Assembly: GCF_006538345.1 (NCBI RefSeq)
Contig: NZ_BJKL01000001.1
Location: 496,001 to 560,000, forward strand
Source: Alteromonas sp. KUL49
GTDB lineage: Bacteria; Pseudomonadota; Gammaproteobacteria; Enterobacterales; Alteromonadaceae
Length of the DNA: 64,000 nucleotides
Direction: 5' to 3'
Below the pieces are notes generated by a model. The model was not told the origin of the DNA and did no database searches. It was given only the letters and a program-made list of their open reading frames with translations. Both the position numbers and the translations under genes were made by a program. Shown here piece by piece: positions 38,001 to 50,034 of the stretch (the stretch's first letter is position 1; each line of letters opens with the position of its first letter).

Positions 38001-39052
38001 TGCCTCGTGAGAAATGGTTTGAAATTGCACTAAGCAGCGAAGATGCACAAATTGAGCTAGACCAGATTGCAGAGCAGCACGGTGAGATCAAAGACGACTT
38101 CGATAAGAAGTTCGAAGGTAAGCGTCGCAAGATCACACAAGGTGATGATCTAGCACCTGGCGTACTTAAGATTGTTAAGGTTTACCTAGCTGTTAAACGT
38201 CACATCCAACCGGGTGACAAAATGGCGGGACGTCACGGTAACAAAGGTGTTATCTCGACTATCCAGCCAGTAGAAGACATGCCATACGATGAAAACGGTA
38301 CGCCGGTAGACATCGTTCTTAACCCACTAGGTGTACCGTCGCGTATGAACATCGGTCAGATCCTAGAAACGCACTTGGGTATGGCTGCACACGGTTTAGG
38401 TGTGAAGATTGATCGTATGCTTAAAGAGCACGAAGAAATGCAAAAACTTCGTAGCTTCTTGAAAGAAGTATACGAGCTAGGTGAAAACCACCAGGAAGTT
38501 GATATCGATAACTTCACTGATCACGAAGTGAAGCGCCTTGCAGAAAACCTGCGTAAAGGTGTACCGATTGCAACACCTGTATTCGACGGTGCTCGTGAAT
38601 CTGAAATTAAAGAAATGCTTAAACTGGCTGATATTCCAGAAAGCGGTCAGATTACACTGTTCGACGGTCGTACCGGTCGCGCGTTTGAGCGTCCAGTTAC
38701 GGTTGGTTACATGTACATGCTTAAACTTAACCACTTGGTTGATGACAAGATGCACGCCCGTTCTACCGGTTCGTACAGCTTGGTTACACAGCAGCCGCTG
38801 GGTGGTAAAGCACAATTCGGTGGTCAGCGCTTCGGTGAGATGGAAGTGTGGGCACTTGAAGCATACGGTGCAGCATATACCCTTCAGGAAATGCTTACTG
38901 TTAAGTCGGATGACGTTAACGGCCGTACTAAGATGTACAAGAACATCGTCGATGGCGACCACAGAATGGAGCCTGGCATGCCAGAATCCTTTAACGTATT
39001 ACTTAAAGAAATTCGCTCGTTGGGTATCAACATCGAGCTTGAAGAAAAGTAA
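35024..39052 (+). CDS. rpoB: DNA-directed RNA polymerase subunit beta
   Basis: The 1342-residue beta subunit starts [20 protein letters not shown], close to the Escherichia coli start and length (1342). The rifampicin region is intact and of sensitive type: [21 protein letters not shown] and [24 protein letters not shown] (active-site lysines) and the C-terminal [18 protein letters not shown] are also seen. The gene is strongly codon-biased. A GGCTGAGGAACCC context precedes the ATG. Expression is probably set by read-through of the rplL attenuator. rpoC follows after 81 bases. Confidence 0.99.
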   Translation: MVYSYSEKKRIRKDFGKRPQVLEIPYLLSIQLDSFKKFIETDPEAQYGLEAAFRSVFPIKSYSGNSELQYVSYRLGEPVFDVKECQIRGVTFSAPLRVKLRLVLFDKDAAPGTVKDIKEQEVYMGEIPLMTENGTFVINGTERVIVSQLHRSPGVFFDHDKGKTHSSGKVLYNARVIPYRGSWLDFEFDPKDNLFVRIDRRRKLPATIILRALEMTTEEILDTFFDKVNVRIDNDRLMMEMVPDRLRGETAQFDILDNEGNVVVESGRRISARHTRSLDKAGMTELEVPADYLIGRVFGATYVNEDTGEVIVSANDELTLENLAALSQAGIKEFATLYINELDHGSYISDTVRIDSSTNRLEALVEIYRMMRPGEPPTKDAAETLFDNLFFSDERYDLSSVGRMKFNRRLGREDQLGAGTLDKDDIIDVMKQLIQIRDGKDEVDDIDHLGNRRIRSVGEMAENQFRVGLVRVERAVKERLSLGDLDNVMPQDLINAKPISAAVKEFFGSSQLSQFMDQNNPLSEVTHKRRISALGPGGLTRERAGFEVRDVHPTHYGRLCPIETPEGPNIGLINSLASFARTNDFGFLETPFRRIVDGVVTDEIDYLSAIEEGQFAIAQANVALTETNALLDDLIPCRHRGETTLMPKEDIKYMDVSPQQIVSIAASIIPFLEHDDANRALMGANMQRQAVPTLRADKPLVGTGMERTIAVDSGVTVVAKRGGTVDFVDASRIVIKVNEDEMLPGEAGIDIYNLTKYTRSNQNTCINQRPTCDVGDPIVAGDVLADGPSTDLGDLALGQNMRIAFMPWNGYNFEDSILISERVAQEDRFTTIHIQELSCIARDTKLGPEEISSDIPNVGESALSKLDESGVVYIGAEVKGGDILVGKVTPKGETQLTPEEKLLRAIFGEKASDVKDTSLRVPNSVHGTVIDVQVFTRDGVEKDKRALEIEDMQLRQVKKDLTDEFEILADGIFARAQNALLRAGVDQAKLDSLPREKWFEIALSSEDAQIELDQIAEQHGEIKDDFDKKFEGKRRKITQGDDLAPGVLKIVKVYLAVKRHIQPGDKMAGRHGNKGVISTIQPVEDMPYDENGTPVDIVLNPLGVPSRMNIGQILETHLGMAAHGLGVKIDRMLKEHEEMQKLRSFLKEVYELGENHQEVDIDNFTDHEVKRLAENLRKGVPIATPVFDGARESEIKEMLKLADIPESGQITLFDGRTGRAFERPVTVGYMYMLKLNHLVDDKMHARSTGSYSLVTQQPLGGKAQFGGQRFGEMEVWALEAYGAAYTLQEMLTVKSDDVNGRTKMYKNIVDGDHRMEPGMPESFNVLLKEIRSLGINIELEEK

Positions 39053-39133
39053 CACGGCAATCGCCACGTATTGACTTGAGATGGCCCGGTGCTTGCGCCG
39101 GGTTCTAGAGACTGACTCCGCTGGGAGAGTAAT

Positions 39134-42100
39134 GTGAAAGACTTATTAAAGTTTCTAAAGCAACAAAACAAGACTGAAGAATTCGACAATATTCGAATCG
39201 GTCTTGCTTCACCTGACATGATCCGTTCATGGTCTTATGGTGAAGTTAAAAAGCCTGAAACCATTAACTACCGTACGTTCAAACCAGAGCGTGACGGCTT
39301 GTTCTGTGCGCGTATCTTTGGACCAGTAAAAGACTACGAATGTCTTTGCGGTAAGTATAAGCGCCTGAAGCACCGTGGTGTTATTTGTGAAAAATGTGGT
39401 GTTGAAGTAACCCTAACTAAAGTACGTCGTGAGCGTATGGGTCACATCGAACTGGCGAGTCCAGTTGCCCACATTTGGTTCCTTAAATCACTGCCGTCTC
39501 GTATCGGTTTGATGCTAGACATGACGCTACGTGACATCGAGCGCGTATTGTACTTTGAATCTTACGTTGTAACTGAGCCGGGTATGACTACCCTTGAGCG
39601 CAGCCAACTTCTTACTGAAGAAGAATACCTAGATTCATTAGAAGAGCACGGTGACGAGTTCGAAGCAAAAATGGGTGCAGAGGCTGTATTCGATTTGCTT
39701 AAAGTACTAGACGTTGACGCTGATGTAGCGGCAATGCGTGAAGAGTTGCCTTCAATCAACTCTGAAACAAAGCGTAAGAAGATCACCAAGCGTCTTAAGT
39801 TGCTTGAGTCGTTCCAACAGTCTGGTAATAAGCCAGAGTGGATGATCATGACAGTTCTGCCGGTACTGCCACCAGATTTGCGTCCTCTAGTACCACTAGA
39901 TGGCGGTCGTTTTGCAACGTCTGACCTCAACGATTTGTATCGTCGTGTAATCAACCGTAACAACCGTCTTAAGCGTCTTCTAGACCTTGCGGCTCCTGAT
40001 ATTATCGTACGCAACGAAAAGCGTATGCTTCAGGAAGCGGTAGATGCGTTACTTGATAACGGTCGTCGTGGTCGTGCGATCACTGGTTCTAACAAGCGTC
40101 CTCTGAAATCCCTTGCTGACATGATCAAAGGTAAGCAAGGTCGTTTCCGTCAAAACCTTCTTGGTAAGCGTGTTGACTACTCAGGCCGTTCTGTAATTAC
40201 CGTTGGTCCTACATTGCGTTTGCACCAGTGCGGTCTTCCTAAGAAGATGGCTCTTGAGTTGTTCAAACCATTTATTTACGGCAAGCTTGAAGGTCGCGGC
40301 TTAGCGACAACAATCAAAGCTGCTAAGAAGCTTGTTGAGCGCGAAGCACCTGAGGTATGGGACGTACTAGACGACGTTATCCGCGAACACCCGGTAATGC
40401 TTAACCGTGCACCAACACTTCACCGTTTGGGTATCCAAGCGTTTGAACCAACACTTATCGAAGGTAAAGCAATTCAGCTTCACCCACTTGTGTGTGCGGC
40501 ATACAACGCCGACTTCGATGGTGACCAAATGGCGGTTCATGTTCCGTTGACCATCGAAGCACAGCTAGAAGCTCGTGCACTAATGATGTCAACGAACAAC
40601 ATTCTTTCACCAGCGAACGGTGAACCAATTATCGTACCTTCACAGGACGTTGTATTGGGTCTTTACTACCTTACTCGTGACAAAGTTAACGGTGTAGGTG
40701 AAGGCATGATGTTTACCAGCCCGCACGAAGCTGAAAAAGCGTATCGTACAGGCGCTGCAGAACTACACTCACGTGTAAAAGTACGTATTACTGAATACGA
40801 CGTTGCAGAAGACGGTACTAAAACTGAGAAAGTCACACTAACGGACACAACAGTCGGTCGTGCAATTTTCTCGTTGATCCTACCTAAGGGTCTACCGTTT
40901 GAAATCATCAACCAAGCAATGGGCAAGAAGCAAATCTCTAAATTGCTTAACGCTTGTTACCGTACACTTGGTTTGAAAGATACTGTTATCGCTGCTGACC
41001 AAATCATGTATACCGGTTTCCACTACGCGATGATCGCGGGTGCGTCTGTTGGTATCGATGACATGGTAATTCCTGCGGCTAAGAAAGACATTATCGAAGC
41101 AGCAGAAGCGGAAGTTATAGAGATTCAGGAACAGTTCCAAAATGGTCTTGTAACTGCCGGTGAGCGCTACAACAAAGTTATCGATATCTGGTCTAACGCA
41201 AACGAAAAAGTTGCGAAAGCTATGATGGACAACCTCAAGACTGACATCGTGATTAACCGCGATGGCGAAGAAGAAGAGCAGCAATCATTTAACTCTGTTT
41301 ACATGATGGCCGACTCAGGTGCTCGTGGTAGTGCCGCACAGATTCGTCAGCTAGCAGGTATGCGTGGTCTGATGGCTAAGCCAGATGGCTCAATCATCGA
41401 AACGCCAATCACAGCGAACTTCCGTGAAGGTCTGAACGTACTACAGTACTTCATCTCAACTCACGGTGCTCGTAAAGGTCTAGCGGATACCGCACTTAAA
41501 ACAGCCAACTCGGGTTATCTAACTCGTCGTCTTGTAGACGTTGCACAGGATCTGGTTATCACTAACGATGACTGTGGCACATTCGAAGGTGTTGTAATGA
41601 CACCTCTAATCGAAGGTGGAGACGTTGTTGAGCCGCTACGTGAGCGTGTTCTAGGACGTGTAGTTGCTGAAGACGTACTTAAGCCAGGTACTGACGAAGT
41701 ACTTGTTGAGCGTAACGTAATGCTAGATGAAGCATTAGTAGATATGCTTGAAGCTAACTCAGTTGACCAAGTTATGGTTCGCTCTGTTATCACTTGTGAC
41801 AACGATTTCGGTGTTTGTGCTAAGTGTTACGGTCGTGACCTTGCACGTGGCCACATGGTGGGTAGCGGTGAATCGGTTGGTGTTATTGCAGCACAGTCAA
41901 TCGGTGAACCAGGTACACAGCTTACCATGCGTACGTTCCACATCGGTGGTGCGGCTTCAAGAGCGTCAGCAGAAAATAGCGTACAAGTTAAAACTGCGGG
42001 TAGCTTGAAGCTACACAATGCTAAATTCGTACGTAACTCTGACGACAAAGTGGTTATTGTTTCTCGTTCAACTGAATTAACAGTTATCGATGAGCAAGGT

Positions 42101-43306
42101 CGTGAGAAAGAGCGTTATAAAGTACCTTACGGTGCAGTACTTAGCGTTGACGACGGTGCAACTATTGCAGCTGGCGACGTGGTTGCTAACTGGGATCCGC
42201 ATAGTCACCCAATTATTACTGAGCGTGCAGCGAAAATTAGCTTTGCTGACATCGACGACTCTAACACTGAAATGCAACAAGACGAGCTTACTGGTCTAAC
42301 GCGTATCGTTGTTAAAGATCTTGCTAAAGTTAATGCGAAAGAGCCTAAGCTAATTCTAGAGAGCGACGAGTTCGGTCTTCAGGAAATTCGCCTACCAAGC
42401 TTTACCACTATTGAAGCGGCTGAAGGTAAGGTAGCTAATGAAGGTGACGTACTAGCACGTATTCCTCAGGAAAGCTCGAAAACTCGTGATATTACCGGTG
42501 GTCTACCGCGCGTTGCGGACCTATTCGAAGCGCGTAAGCCTAAAGAGCCTGCAATTCTTGCAGAAATCTCAGGTACTATCGGCTTCGGTAAAGAGACCAA
42601 AGGTAAGAAGCGTCTAGTTATCACACCTGCAGAAGGTGATGCGTACGAAGAGATGATTCCTAAGTGGCGTCAGCTTAACGTGTTTGAAGGTGAGAAAGTG
42701 GAAAAAGGCGAAGTTATCGCCGATGGTCCAGAGTCACCACATGACATTCTTCGCCTACGTGGAATCTCAGCTGTTGCTAACTATATCGTGAACGAAGTTC
42801 AAGAAGTTTACCGCCTACAGGGTGTAAAAATTAACGATAAGCACATCGAAGTGGTTATTCGTCAGATGCTACGTAAGTGCATCATTACACATGCTGGTGA
42901 TACCCAGTTCCTTGAAGGTGAGCAAGTTGAAGTGTCTAACGTTAAAGTGGCTAACCGTGAAATTGAAAAACACGGTAAGATCCCTGCCCAGTACGAAACA
43001 CAGTTACTAGGTATCACTAAAGCGTCACTATCGACTGAGTCATTTATCTCTGCAGCGTCGTTCCAAGAAACAACGCGTGTACTTACCGAAGCGGCAGTAC
43101 AAGGTAAAGAAGATGACTTACGTGGTCTGAAAGAAAACGTAATCGTTGGTCGATTGATTCCAGCGGGTACAGGTTTCGCTTACCACGAGCGTCGTGCACA
43201 GAAGCGTAAAGAAGAGATTGAAGAAATGTCTGTTTCAGCGGCTGAAGCTGAGCAAGCATTAACAGAAGCTCTTAACGCTGATATTGGTGAAGACACCGCA
43301 GAATAA
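39134..43306 (+). CDS. rpoC: DNA-directed RNA polymerase subunit beta'
   Basis: The 1390-residue beta' subunit starts at a GTG with GGGAGAG upstream. The N-terminal zinc ribbon has CLCGKYKR and ICEKCG. The universal catalytic magnesium loop [12 protein letters not shown] is present, as are the bridge and trigger helix segments ([29 protein letters not shown]) and the second zinc site ([14 protein letters not shown]). The C-terminal end is acidic ([13 protein letters not shown]), as common in marine gammaproteobacteria. It is the last gene of the rpoBC unit; a hairpin without T-tract follows at 43314-43338. Confidence 0.99.
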   Translation: MKDLLKFLKQQNKTEEFDNIRIGLASPDMIRSWSYGEVKKPETINYRTFKPERDGLFCARIFGPVKDYECLCGKYKRLKHRGVICEKCGVEVTLTKVRRERMGHIELASPVAHIWFLKSLPSRIGLMLDMTLRDIERVLYFESYVVTEPGMTTLERSQLLTEEEYLDSLEEHGDEFEAKMGAEAVFDLLKVLDVDADVAAMREELPSINSETKRKKITKRLKLLESFQQSGNKPEWMIMTVLPVLPPDLRPLVPLDGGRFATSDLNDLYRRVINRNNRLKRLLDLAAPDIIVRNEKRMLQEAVDALLDNGRRGRAITGSNKRPLKSLADMIKGKQGRFRQNLLGKRVDYSGRSVITVGPTLRLHQCGLPKKMALELFKPFIYGKLEGRGLATTIKAAKKLVEREAPEVWDVLDDVIREHPVMLNRAPTLHRLGIQAFEPTLIEGKAIQLHPLVCAAYNADFDGDQMAVHVPLTIEAQLEARALMMSTNNILSPANGEPIIVPSQDVVLGLYYLTRDKVNGVGEGMMFTSPHEAEKAYRTGAAELHSRVKVRITEYDVAEDGTKTEKVTLTDTTVGRAIFSLILPKGLPFEIINQAMGKKQISKLLNACYRTLGLKDTVIAADQIMYTGFHYAMIAGASVGIDDMVIPAAKKDIIEAAEAEVIEIQEQFQNGLVTAGERYNKVIDIWSNANEKVAKAMMDNLKTDIVINRDGEEEEQQSFNSVYMMADSGARGSAAQIRQLAGMRGLMAKPDGSIIETPITANFREGLNVLQYFISTHGARKGLADTALKTANSGYLTRRLVDVAQDLVITNDDCGTFEGVVMTPLIEGGDVVEPLRERVLGRVVAEDVLKPGTDEVLVERNVMLDEALVDMLEANSVDQVMVRSVITCDNDFGVCAKCYGRDLARGHMVGSGESVGVIAAQSIGEPGTQLTMRTFHIGGAASRASAENSVQVKTAGSLKLHNAKFVRNSDDKVVIVSRSTELTVIDEQGREKERYKVPYGAVLSVDDGATIAAGDVVANWDPHSHPIITERAAKISFADIDDSNTEMQQDELTGLTRIVVKDLAKVNAKEPKLILESDEFGLQEIRLPSFTTIEAAEGKVANEGDVLARIPQESSKTRDITGGLPRVADLFEARKPKEPAILAEISGTIGFGKETKGKKRLVITPAEGDAYEEMIPKWRQLNVFEGEKVEKGEVIADGPESPHDILRLRGISAVANYIVNEVQEVYRLQGVKINDKHIEVVIRQMLRKCIITHAGDTQFLEGEQVEVSNVKVANREIEKHGKIPAQYETQLLGITKASLSTESFISAASFQETTRVLTEAAVQGKEDDLRGLKENVIVGRLIPAGTGFAYHERRAQKRKEEIEEMSVSAAEAEQALTEALNADIGEDTAE

Positions 43307-43399
43307 TAAGTTGGCGAGTGCGCATTCAGTGCACTCGCGCTTATTGGCAAGACAAGCTTACATTAAGCATAAATATTAACTGCTTAACCTTTGTACAGC

Positions 43400-43428
43400 T
43401 TGACATGCACAGCATTGATCATTACTAT
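43400..43428 (+). promoter_or_regulatory. Near-consensus sigma-70 promoter of the rpsL operon
   Basis: A perfect TTGACA (43400-43405), an optimal 17-base spacer and TACTAT (43423-43428) lie 184 bases upstream of rpsL. Transcription would start near 43434-43436, giving a leader of about 177 bases. It is the best promoter match found in the window and sits where the str operon promoter is expected. Confidence 0.82.
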
Positions 43429-43530
43429 TCCGCGACCCAATTTTTGAGAGTATTAAATACTGTTGAAAATGGTGCGCGGATTTTTGTATCAATGCCACGT
43501 TATTCCTGACGAGCACAGGGATAACAAAAC

Positions 43531-43590
43531 ATGGCGATATTTGAAAATCCCATGAGAATGGACCCAATCACAGTGATTGGGTTTTTGTAG
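43531..43590 (+). CDS. Candidate 19-residue leader peptide of the rpsL operon
   Basis: The ORF begins ATG GCG ATA and encodes MAIFENPMRMDPITVIGFL, then TAG. It covers the entire intrinsic terminator and stops 4 bases after the start of its T-tract end, 21 bases before the rpsL ATG. AGGGA, 10 bases upstream of the ATG, lies in the 3' arm of the hairpin at 43499-43525. Translation through it would block the terminator hairpin. No homologue is known to me, and a 20-codon frame can arise by chance, so the call is tentative. Confidence 0.35.
   Translation: MAIFENPMRMDPITVIGFL
43562..43586 (+). terminator. Intrinsic terminator inside the rpsL leader
   Basis: ACCCAATCA (43562-43570) pairs with TGATTGGGT (43574-43582) around a CAG loop, followed by T's. 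It lies downstream of the rpsL promoter and 25 bases before the rpsL start, so it would act on rpsL transcripts as well as on rpoBC read-through. It is a potential attenuator. Confidence 0.85.
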
Positions 43591-43611
43591 TTTTTAATCA
43601 GGAGCTAGTTA

Positions 43612-43986
43612 ATGGCAACAGTTAACCAGTTAGTGCGTAAGCCGCGTAGAAAGCCCGTTGAAAAAAGCAACGTAGCTGCCCTACAAGCTTGCCCACAAAG
43701 ACGTGGTGTATGTACTCGTGTATATACTACTACGCCTAAGAAACCAAACTCTGCACTACGTAAAGTATGTCGTGTGCGCCTTACTAACGGTTTTGAAGTT
43801 TCTTCATACATCGGTGGTGAAGGTCACAACCTACAAGAGCACAGTGTAGTTCTTATCCGTGGTGGTCGTGTTAAAGACCTTCCAGGTGTTCGTTATCACA
43901 CAGTTCGCGGTACTCTTGACTGCGCTGGCGTAAACGATCGCAAACAAGCCCGTTCTAAGTACGGCGCGAAGAAGCCTAAGTCTTAA
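43612..43986 (+). CDS. rpsL: 30S ribosomal protein S12
   Basis: S12 sits at the decoding centre and is the streptomycin target. The 124-residue product begins [20 protein letters not shown]. It has [19 protein letters not shown] with the lysine and proline positions of the sensitive form, and [25 protein letters not shown] precedes the ATG. It is first in the rpsL-rpsG-fusA-tuf operon; the preceding leader has a terminator and a possible leader peptide. rpsG starts 75 bases later. Confidence 0.99.
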   Translation: MATVNQLVRKPRRKPVEKSNVAALQACPQRRGVCTRVYTTTPKKPNSALRKVCRVRLTNGFEVSSYIGGEGHNLQEHSVVLIRGGRVKDLPGVRYHTVRGTLDCAGVNDRKQARSKYGAKKPKS

Positions 43987-44061
43987 CGGTTCTCCGTTAG
44001 TAAGGCCAAACTGAAGTTTAAGAGTTTTGGGTTATCCCTGAATTCATACGGAGAATAGAAG

Positions 44062-44532
44062 ATGCCAAGAAGAAGAGTCGTAGGTCAACGTAAGATCCTA
44101 CCAGAGCCAAAATTTGGTTCACAATTGCTTGCGAAATTCATGAATGTCGTAATGCTCGACGGCAAAAAGTCAGTCGCTGAAAAAATCGTTTACGGTGCGC
44201 TTGATATTGTTGCTGAAAAAACCGGCAAAGCACACCTGGATATGTTTGAAGAAGCTCTTGATAACATCCGTCCTACCGTTGAGGTTAAATCTCGCCGTGT
44301 AGGTGGTTCTACTTATCAGGTACCAGTAGAAGTACGTCCAGTACGTCGTAACGCTCTGGGTATGCGTTGGTTGGTGGAAGCTGCTCGTAAACGTGGTGAA
44401 AAGTCTATGGCACAGCGCCTGGCTGCAGAAATGATGGATGCAGCAGACAACAAAGGTTCTGCGGTTAAGAAACGTGAAGACGTTCACCGTATGGCCGAAG
44501 CAAACAAAGCGTTTGCTCACTACCGTTGGTAA
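44062..44532 (+). CDS. rpsG: 30S ribosomal protein S7
   Basis: S7 nucleates the head of the 30S subunit and represses the str operon in Escherichia coli by binding the rpsL-rpsG gap. The 156-residue protein starts [20 protein letters not shown] and has [54 protein letters not shown] and [20 protein letters not shown]. All are typical. The gap upstream is short (75 bases), and an S7 site was not identified with certainty. Confidence 0.99.
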   Translation: MPRRRVVGQRKILPEPKFGSQLLAKFMNVVMLDGKKSVAEKIVYGALDIVAEKTGKAHLDMFEEALDNIRPTVEVKSRRVGGSTYQVPVEVRPVRRNALGMRWLVEAARKRGEKSMAQRLAAEMMDAADNKGSAVKKREDVHRMAEANKAFAHYRW

Positions 44533-44559
44533 TCAACGTTATTTAACTGAGAGAGATGT

Positions 44560-46662
44560 ATGCCTCGTAAGACCTCAATTGAGCGCTATCGTAATATCGG
44601 TATTGTTGCGCATGTTGACGCGGGTAAAACCACTACAACAGAGCGTGTTCTGTTTTATACAGGACTATCACACAAGATCGGTGAAGTGCACGATGGCGCG
44701 GCAACCATGGATTGGATGGAACAGGAACAAGAGCGTGGTATAACCATTACCTCTGCTGCTACCACCTGTTTCTGGTCTGGGATGCAACAACAGTTCGATC
44801 AACATCGTATCAATATTATTGATACTCCAGGACACGTAGACTTTACTATTGAAGTAGAGCGTTCTTTACGTGTGCTTGATGGCGCTGTGGTTGTATTTTG
44901 TGGGTCTTCTGGGGTTGAGCCTCAATCAGAAACAGTCTGGCGACAGGCTGATAAATATGAAGTGCCACGCCTTGTGTTCGTCAATAAGATGGACCGGGCT
45001 GGCGCTGATTTTGAGCGTGTTGTTGGTCAGATCCGCAAACGCTTAGGTGCTAACTGTGTTCCGATTCAATTGAACATAGGCGCTGAAGAAGAATTCCGTG
45101 GTGTCATCGATTTAATTAAGATGAAGGCCATTAACTGGAACCCTGAAGACCAAGGCATGACCTTTGAGTACGAAGAGATTCCAGCTGAGTATGTAGATAA
45201 AGCTGAGCAGTATCGTACCGAGATGATTGAAGCGGCTGCAGAAGCATCTGAAGAGCTCATGGATAAGTATTTAGAAGGCGAAGAGCTAACTGAAGCTGAA
45301 ATCCGTGAAGGCTTGCGTACACGCACCCTAAATAACGAAATTGTACTTGCTACCTGTGGCAGTGCATTTAAAAACAAAGGGGTACAAGCGGTACTAGATT
45401 CTGTCATCGAGTATTTACCTTCGCCTACCGAAGTTAAGGCCATAAACGGTGTACTTGACGACAAAGATGAGACGGAAGCTGAGCGTCATGCCGACGACAA
45501 CGAGCCGTTCTCTGCATTAGCATTTAAAATAGCTACAGACCCATTTGTGGGTACGCTGACGTTCTTCCGTTGTTACTCTGGTGTGGTTAACACAGGTGAT
45601 ACGGTTTACAACCCTGTTAAGGGCAAGCGTGAGCGATTTGGTCGTATCGTGCAAATGCACGCGAAAGACCGTGAAGAAATTAAAGAGGTTCGCGCTGGTG
45701 ATATTGCAGCAGCGATTGGACTTAAAGATGTGACAACAGGCGATACTCTGTGTGATCCAAACAATGTGATCACCCTAGAGCGCATGGAATTTCCTGACCC
45801 GGTTATTTCAATTGCTGTTGAACCTAAGTCACAAGCAGATCAGGAAAAAATGGGCATTGCGCTGGGTAAACTAGCGGCAGAAGACCCATCCTTCCAAGTA
45901 AACACTGACGACGAAACAGGTCAAACAATCATTTCAGGTATGGGTGAGCTACACTTGGATATCATTGTTGACCGAATGAAACGCGAGTTCAAAGTAGAGT
46001 GTAACGTGGGTAAACCCCAGGTTGCTTATCGTGAGACCATTCGTAGTACGGTTGAAGTGGAAGGTAAATTTGTACGCCAGTCGGGCGGCCGTGGCCAGTT
46101 TGGTCATGTATGGCTGCGCCTTGAGCCTCAAGAGCCAGACGCTGGGTACGAATTTGTGAACGAAATCGTTGGTGGAGTAGTACCCAAAGAGTTTATTCCA
46201 TCAGTCGATAAAGGAATTCAGGAGCAGATGCGTAGTGGTGTGGTTGCCGGCTACCCAGTACTTGACGTAAAAGTTACTTTGTACGATGGTTCATATCACG
46301 ATGTTGACTCTTCTGAAATGGCGTTTAAGATCGCCGGTTCAATGGGTTTCAAAAAAGGCGCCGCAGAAGCAAATCCGGTGTTACTTGAACCCATGATGAA
46401 AGTTGAAGTGACTACTCCAGAAGACTGGATGGGTGATGTTGTTGGCGATCTAAACCGTCGTCGCGGCATGATCGAAGGCATGGAAGAAGGCGTTGCCGGA
46501 ATTAAAATTATCCGTGCAAAAGTTCCCCTTTCAGAAATGTTTGGGTATGCGACCGACTTGCGTTCACAAACGCAAGGCCGTGCGTCATACTCTATGGAGT
46601 TCTTCAATTATTCTGAGGCGCCAAACAATGTGGCGCAGGCTATTATTGAGTCTAGAATTTAA
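44560..46662 (+). CDS. fusA: Elongation factor G
   Basis: EF-G drives translocation and, with RRF, ribosome recycling. The 700-residue product has G1 [12 protein letters not shown]2 [12 protein letters not shown]3 DTPGHVDF, G4 NKMDRAG and the domain IV loop [13 protein letters not shown]. It ends AQAIIESRI. The start is [20 protein letters not shown] with GAGAGA upstream. Compared with tuf, the gene uses more non-preferred codons (ATA and CGG occur), so its codon bias is weaker than expected for an abundant factor. It is co-transcribed with rpsG (27-base gap) and tuf. Confidence 0.97.
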   Translation: MPRKTSIERYRNIGIVAHVDAGKTTTTERVLFYTGLSHKIGEVHDGAATMDWMEQEQERGITITSAATTCFWSGMQQQFDQHRINIIDTPGHVDFTIEVERSLRVLDGAVVVFCGSSGVEPQSETVWRQADKYEVPRLVFVNKMDRAGADFERVVGQIRKRLGANCVPIQLNIGAEEEFRGVIDLIKMKAINWNPEDQGMTFEYEEIPAEYVDKAEQYRTEMIEAAAEASEELMDKYLEGEELTEAEIREGLRTRTLNNEIVLATCGSAFKNKGVQAVLDSVIEYLPSPTEVKAINGVLDDKDETEAERHADDNEPFSALAFKIATDPFVGTLTFFRCYSGVVNTGDTVYNPVKGKRERFGRIVQMHAKDREEIKEVRAGDIAAAIGLKDVTTGDTLCDPNNVITLERMEFPDPVISIAVEPKSQADQEKMGIALGKLAAEDPSFQVNTDDETGQTIISGMGELHLDIIVDRMKREFKVECNVGKPQVAYRETIRSTVEVEGKFVRQSGGRGQFGHVWLRLEPQEPDAGYEFVNEIVGGVVPKEFIPSVDKGIQEQMRSGVVAGYPVLDVKVTLYDGSYHDVDSSEMAFKIAGSMGFKKGAAEANPVLLEPMMKVEVTTPEDWMGDVVGDLNRRRGMIEGMEEGVAGIKIIRAKVPLSEMFGYATDLRSQTQGRASYSMEFFNYSEAPNNVAQAIIESRI

Positions 46663-46712
46663 TCTTATTGAAGGTTCGGTCCGGTCTGTATTGGGTCGGA
46701 CTTTTAACTTAG

Positions 46713-47909
<1,197 letters not shown>

Positions 47910-47940
47910 TCTAGACTTTGCACACTAAGCATTGAAAAGA

Positions 47941-47966
47941 AAGGCGCTCATTGAGCGCCTTTTTTG
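47941..47966 (+). terminator. Intrinsic terminator of the str operon
   Basis: AAGGCGCTC (47941-47949) pairs with GAGCGCCTT (47953-47961) around ATT, followed by T's. It ends rpsL-rpsG-fusA-tuf. Confidence 0.94.
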
Positions 47967-48093
47967 TTGTTTTGAATAAATCTTCCTGTTCGTTTAACTT
48001 TTTTAAAAAATCCTATCAATTTTTCTAAACTTTCTTGCTACTTAATTGGTTTTTGATTAGCGTAACTCTAATCGTAAAAAAGTAAGTTGTCGT

Positions 48094-50034
48094 ATGTGGG
48101 CACGTTTGAGTTTGGCAGTTCTACTATTGTCATCACCTTCTTTGGGTAGTGCTGCGTCTGCGTCGTCTGACGTTGATTTGTTTGAGCTCTCACTTGAGGA
48201 ACTGCTCAACGTTGAAATCACGGTCGAAAGTGTTAAATCAAGGCGGTCTAGCGATACATTCTCTTCAATAGGTAAAGTCACACAGGGACAGTGGCGTACG
48301 TTCGATGCAGAGCGAGTTTTCGATACGCTAAAGTACGAACCCTCTATGGATTTATACATGTCAGTAGGGGGCTCTACAACGCTCAGTACGCGCGGATATA
48401 CCGGTGATAGTTCAAGTTCTCGCGGCAAAGCTCTACTCTTTGATGGCATCCCCCTCAATGGCTTTGCTTTTGGTACCGCGCTGTACAGTAAAAGCTTTTT
48501 ACCAACAGAATTATTGAGTGGGATAGAAGTCGTTCGTGGTCCCATATCAAGTATGCACGGTCCCGATGCTTTTCATGGGGCAATTTTAATGACTCCTAGT
48601 TTGTACGAAGAGCCCGGCCATAGTCTTGAGGCTTCTTCCGACAATTACGGGCAAAATGAAGTGGCCTTAAAATCAAGCGTTAACGTTGCGGAAGATATAA
48701 AGAGTATTTCACTGCTTCATACAACACACCTCGATGATAACTTCAGTCCATCAAATTTAACTACCCGGCTAAACTCTGAACAGAAAAGTTATACGCTATT
48801 CAACAAAATAGCGTGGCAGAGAAATTCACATCAACATGAGGCGGGATTGCTACTGAACAGAGCCAGTGCTGCAGGCTACTTTGATCTATTTTCGACTGAC
48901 ACGTCGAGTGGCGTTGATGGTGCAGAGACATCACTGCTTTATTACAAAGGTCAGTTCACTCTTACTGATTGGAATGTATCTGCTAAAACCTGGGTTCACG
49001 ATAGTGTGTTTGATTTGCGTTTTCGCGATGAATCCTTTGTACAGTTTTGGAATGACCGACAATATGGCGCTCAGCTGATTGGAACCAACGACAGTCTCAC
49101 TGACGCCTCGGTCAGTATAGGTACGGAATTTATCAAATCAAAGGTTGTTGAAGCGAGGAGTCATCTGGCGTCAGATCCCCCAAGATTCGCAAGTGGAGAC
49201 GGGTTGAGTAAAAACGTGTTCGCGTTGTTTGGGCAATATACTCAATTGCTCACCGATAATTTAACGTTAGATGCCGGTCTGCGAGTGGATCGCTTCTCTA
49301 ACAGCGGTGAGACTGAGGTGTCTCCAAAAATAGGTTTAATCTATCGTTCAAGCGATGTATCGAGCTGGAAACTGTCTGCAGCTCGAGGTTATCGCGCTCC
49401 CGCAGCTGGTGAATTGTCTTCCGGTAATTTTCTCGGTAACCCTGAACTAAAAGGTGAAACGCTAACTACTGTCGAAGCTACCTATCAATTTCAAAATGAG
49501 TTCGCCCAGATTAAAGTCACCCTATTTGATTCAATGTGGGAAGATGGGATTATCACCCAACTTACCGATGAAGCGACATCAATGGGCTTCGAAAGGCAGT
49601 TTGTCAATGCTGGTTCAAATTCGGCATATGGTTTAGAGCTGGAGCAACGATATTACTTTAGCGATCACGATATCTATGTTCAGTCGGGCTATAGCTACGT
49701 AAAATCAAAAAACGAAACCTCCAATACAGATTACACCGCGTTTCCCGAGCACAAGTTTTCTATTGGGATTGTTCATCAGCTAAACAGCTACCAATATGCA
49801 TTACACTACTTGTTGAAAACTGATAGAACCGATACCTTGTTAAGCGAGGTAACATTGCCAAACTTTCATGACGTGCACTTCTCAATTCAGCGAGAATTTA
49901 AAAATTCTAGCGTTATTGCACGAGTGTCGAACTTACTCAATAGTACGCAAGTTGATCCCGCCATTTGGGGTGTTGATGGTGGTATTGAAGGGCGAGGTCG
50001 TAAATTTGAATTGAGTTTTCTGTATTCTTTCTAA
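48094..50034 (+). CDS. TonB-dependent receptor
   Basis: The 646-residue outer-membrane receptor has a signal peptide (MWARLSLAVLLLSSPSLGSA) and an LSLEELLNVEITVESV segment typical of the TonB-box region of small receptors. The plug includes TRGYTGDSSSSRGKALLFDG, IEVVRGPISSMHGPDAFHG, and a barrel ends in ELSFLYSF with C-terminal Phe. Motifs such as RLEDVRSRFS-like strands (LRVDRFSNSGETEVSPKIG) and AARGYRAPAAGEL match siderophore or vitamin-type receptors. The ligand cannot be told. Its stop overlaps the convergent LysR gene by 4 bases. Confidence 0.9.
   Translation: MWARLSLAVLLLSSPSLGSAASASSDVDLFELSLEELLNVEITVESVKSRRSSDTFSSIGKVTQGQWRTFDAERVFDTLKYEPSMDLYMSVGGSTTLSTRGYTGDSSSSRGKALLFDGIPLNGFAFGTALYSKSFLPTELLSGIEVVRGPISSMHGPDAFHGAILMTPSLYEEPGHSLEASSDNYGQNEVALKSSVNVAEDIKSISLLHTTHLDDNFSPSNLTTRLNSEQKSYTLFNKIAWQRNSHQHEAGLLLNRASAAGYFDLFSTDTSSGVDGAETSLLYYKGQFTLTDWNVSAKTWVHDSVFDLRFRDESFVQFWNDRQYGAQLIGTNDSLTDASVSIGTEFIKSKVVEARSHLASDPPRFASGDGLSKNVFALFGQYTQLLTDNLTLDAGLRVDRFSNSGETEVSPKIGLIYRSSDVSSWKLSAARGYRAPAAGELSSGNFLGNPELKGETLTTVEATYQFQNEFAQIKVTLFDSMWEDGIITQLTDEATSMGFERQFVNAGSNSAYGLELEQRYYFSDHDIYVQSGYSYVKSKNETSNTDYTAFPEHKFSIGIVHQLNSYQYALHYLLKTDRTDTLLSEVTLPNFHDVHFSIQREFKNSSVIARVSNLLNSTQVDPAIWGVDGGIEGRGRKFELSFLYSF

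Larger units (their letters stand above)
43307..43611 (+). other. rpoC-rpsL intergenic region with promoter, leader ORF and terminator
   Basis: No standard gene lies in these 305 bases. In order, it holds a GC-rich hairpin after rpoC (43314-43321 with 43331-43338, no T-tract), a near-consensus promoter (43400-43428), a 10-base-pair hairpin (43499-43508 with 43516-43525), a 19-codon ORF (43531-43590) and an intrinsic terminator inside that ORF (43562-43586). The rpsL Shine-Dalgarno (AGGAG) comes last. The pieces are listed separately. Confidence 0.7.

Noticed and set aside
38477..38962. A long minus-strand ORF within rpoB
   Set aside because: It is a shadow of the strongly codon-biased rpoB gene, as are the other long antisense frames in rpoB and rpoC.
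43318..43509. A 63-codon plus-strand ORF between rpoC and rpsL
   Set aside because: It runs through the rpsL promoter and the post-rpoC hairpin, has no ribosome site, and its product looks random.
46679..46701. A GC-rich inverted repeat in the fusA-tuf gap as a terminator
   Set aside because: Only five Watson-Crick pairs plus two wobble pairs with a long loop. It may attenuate slightly but is not a convincing terminator.
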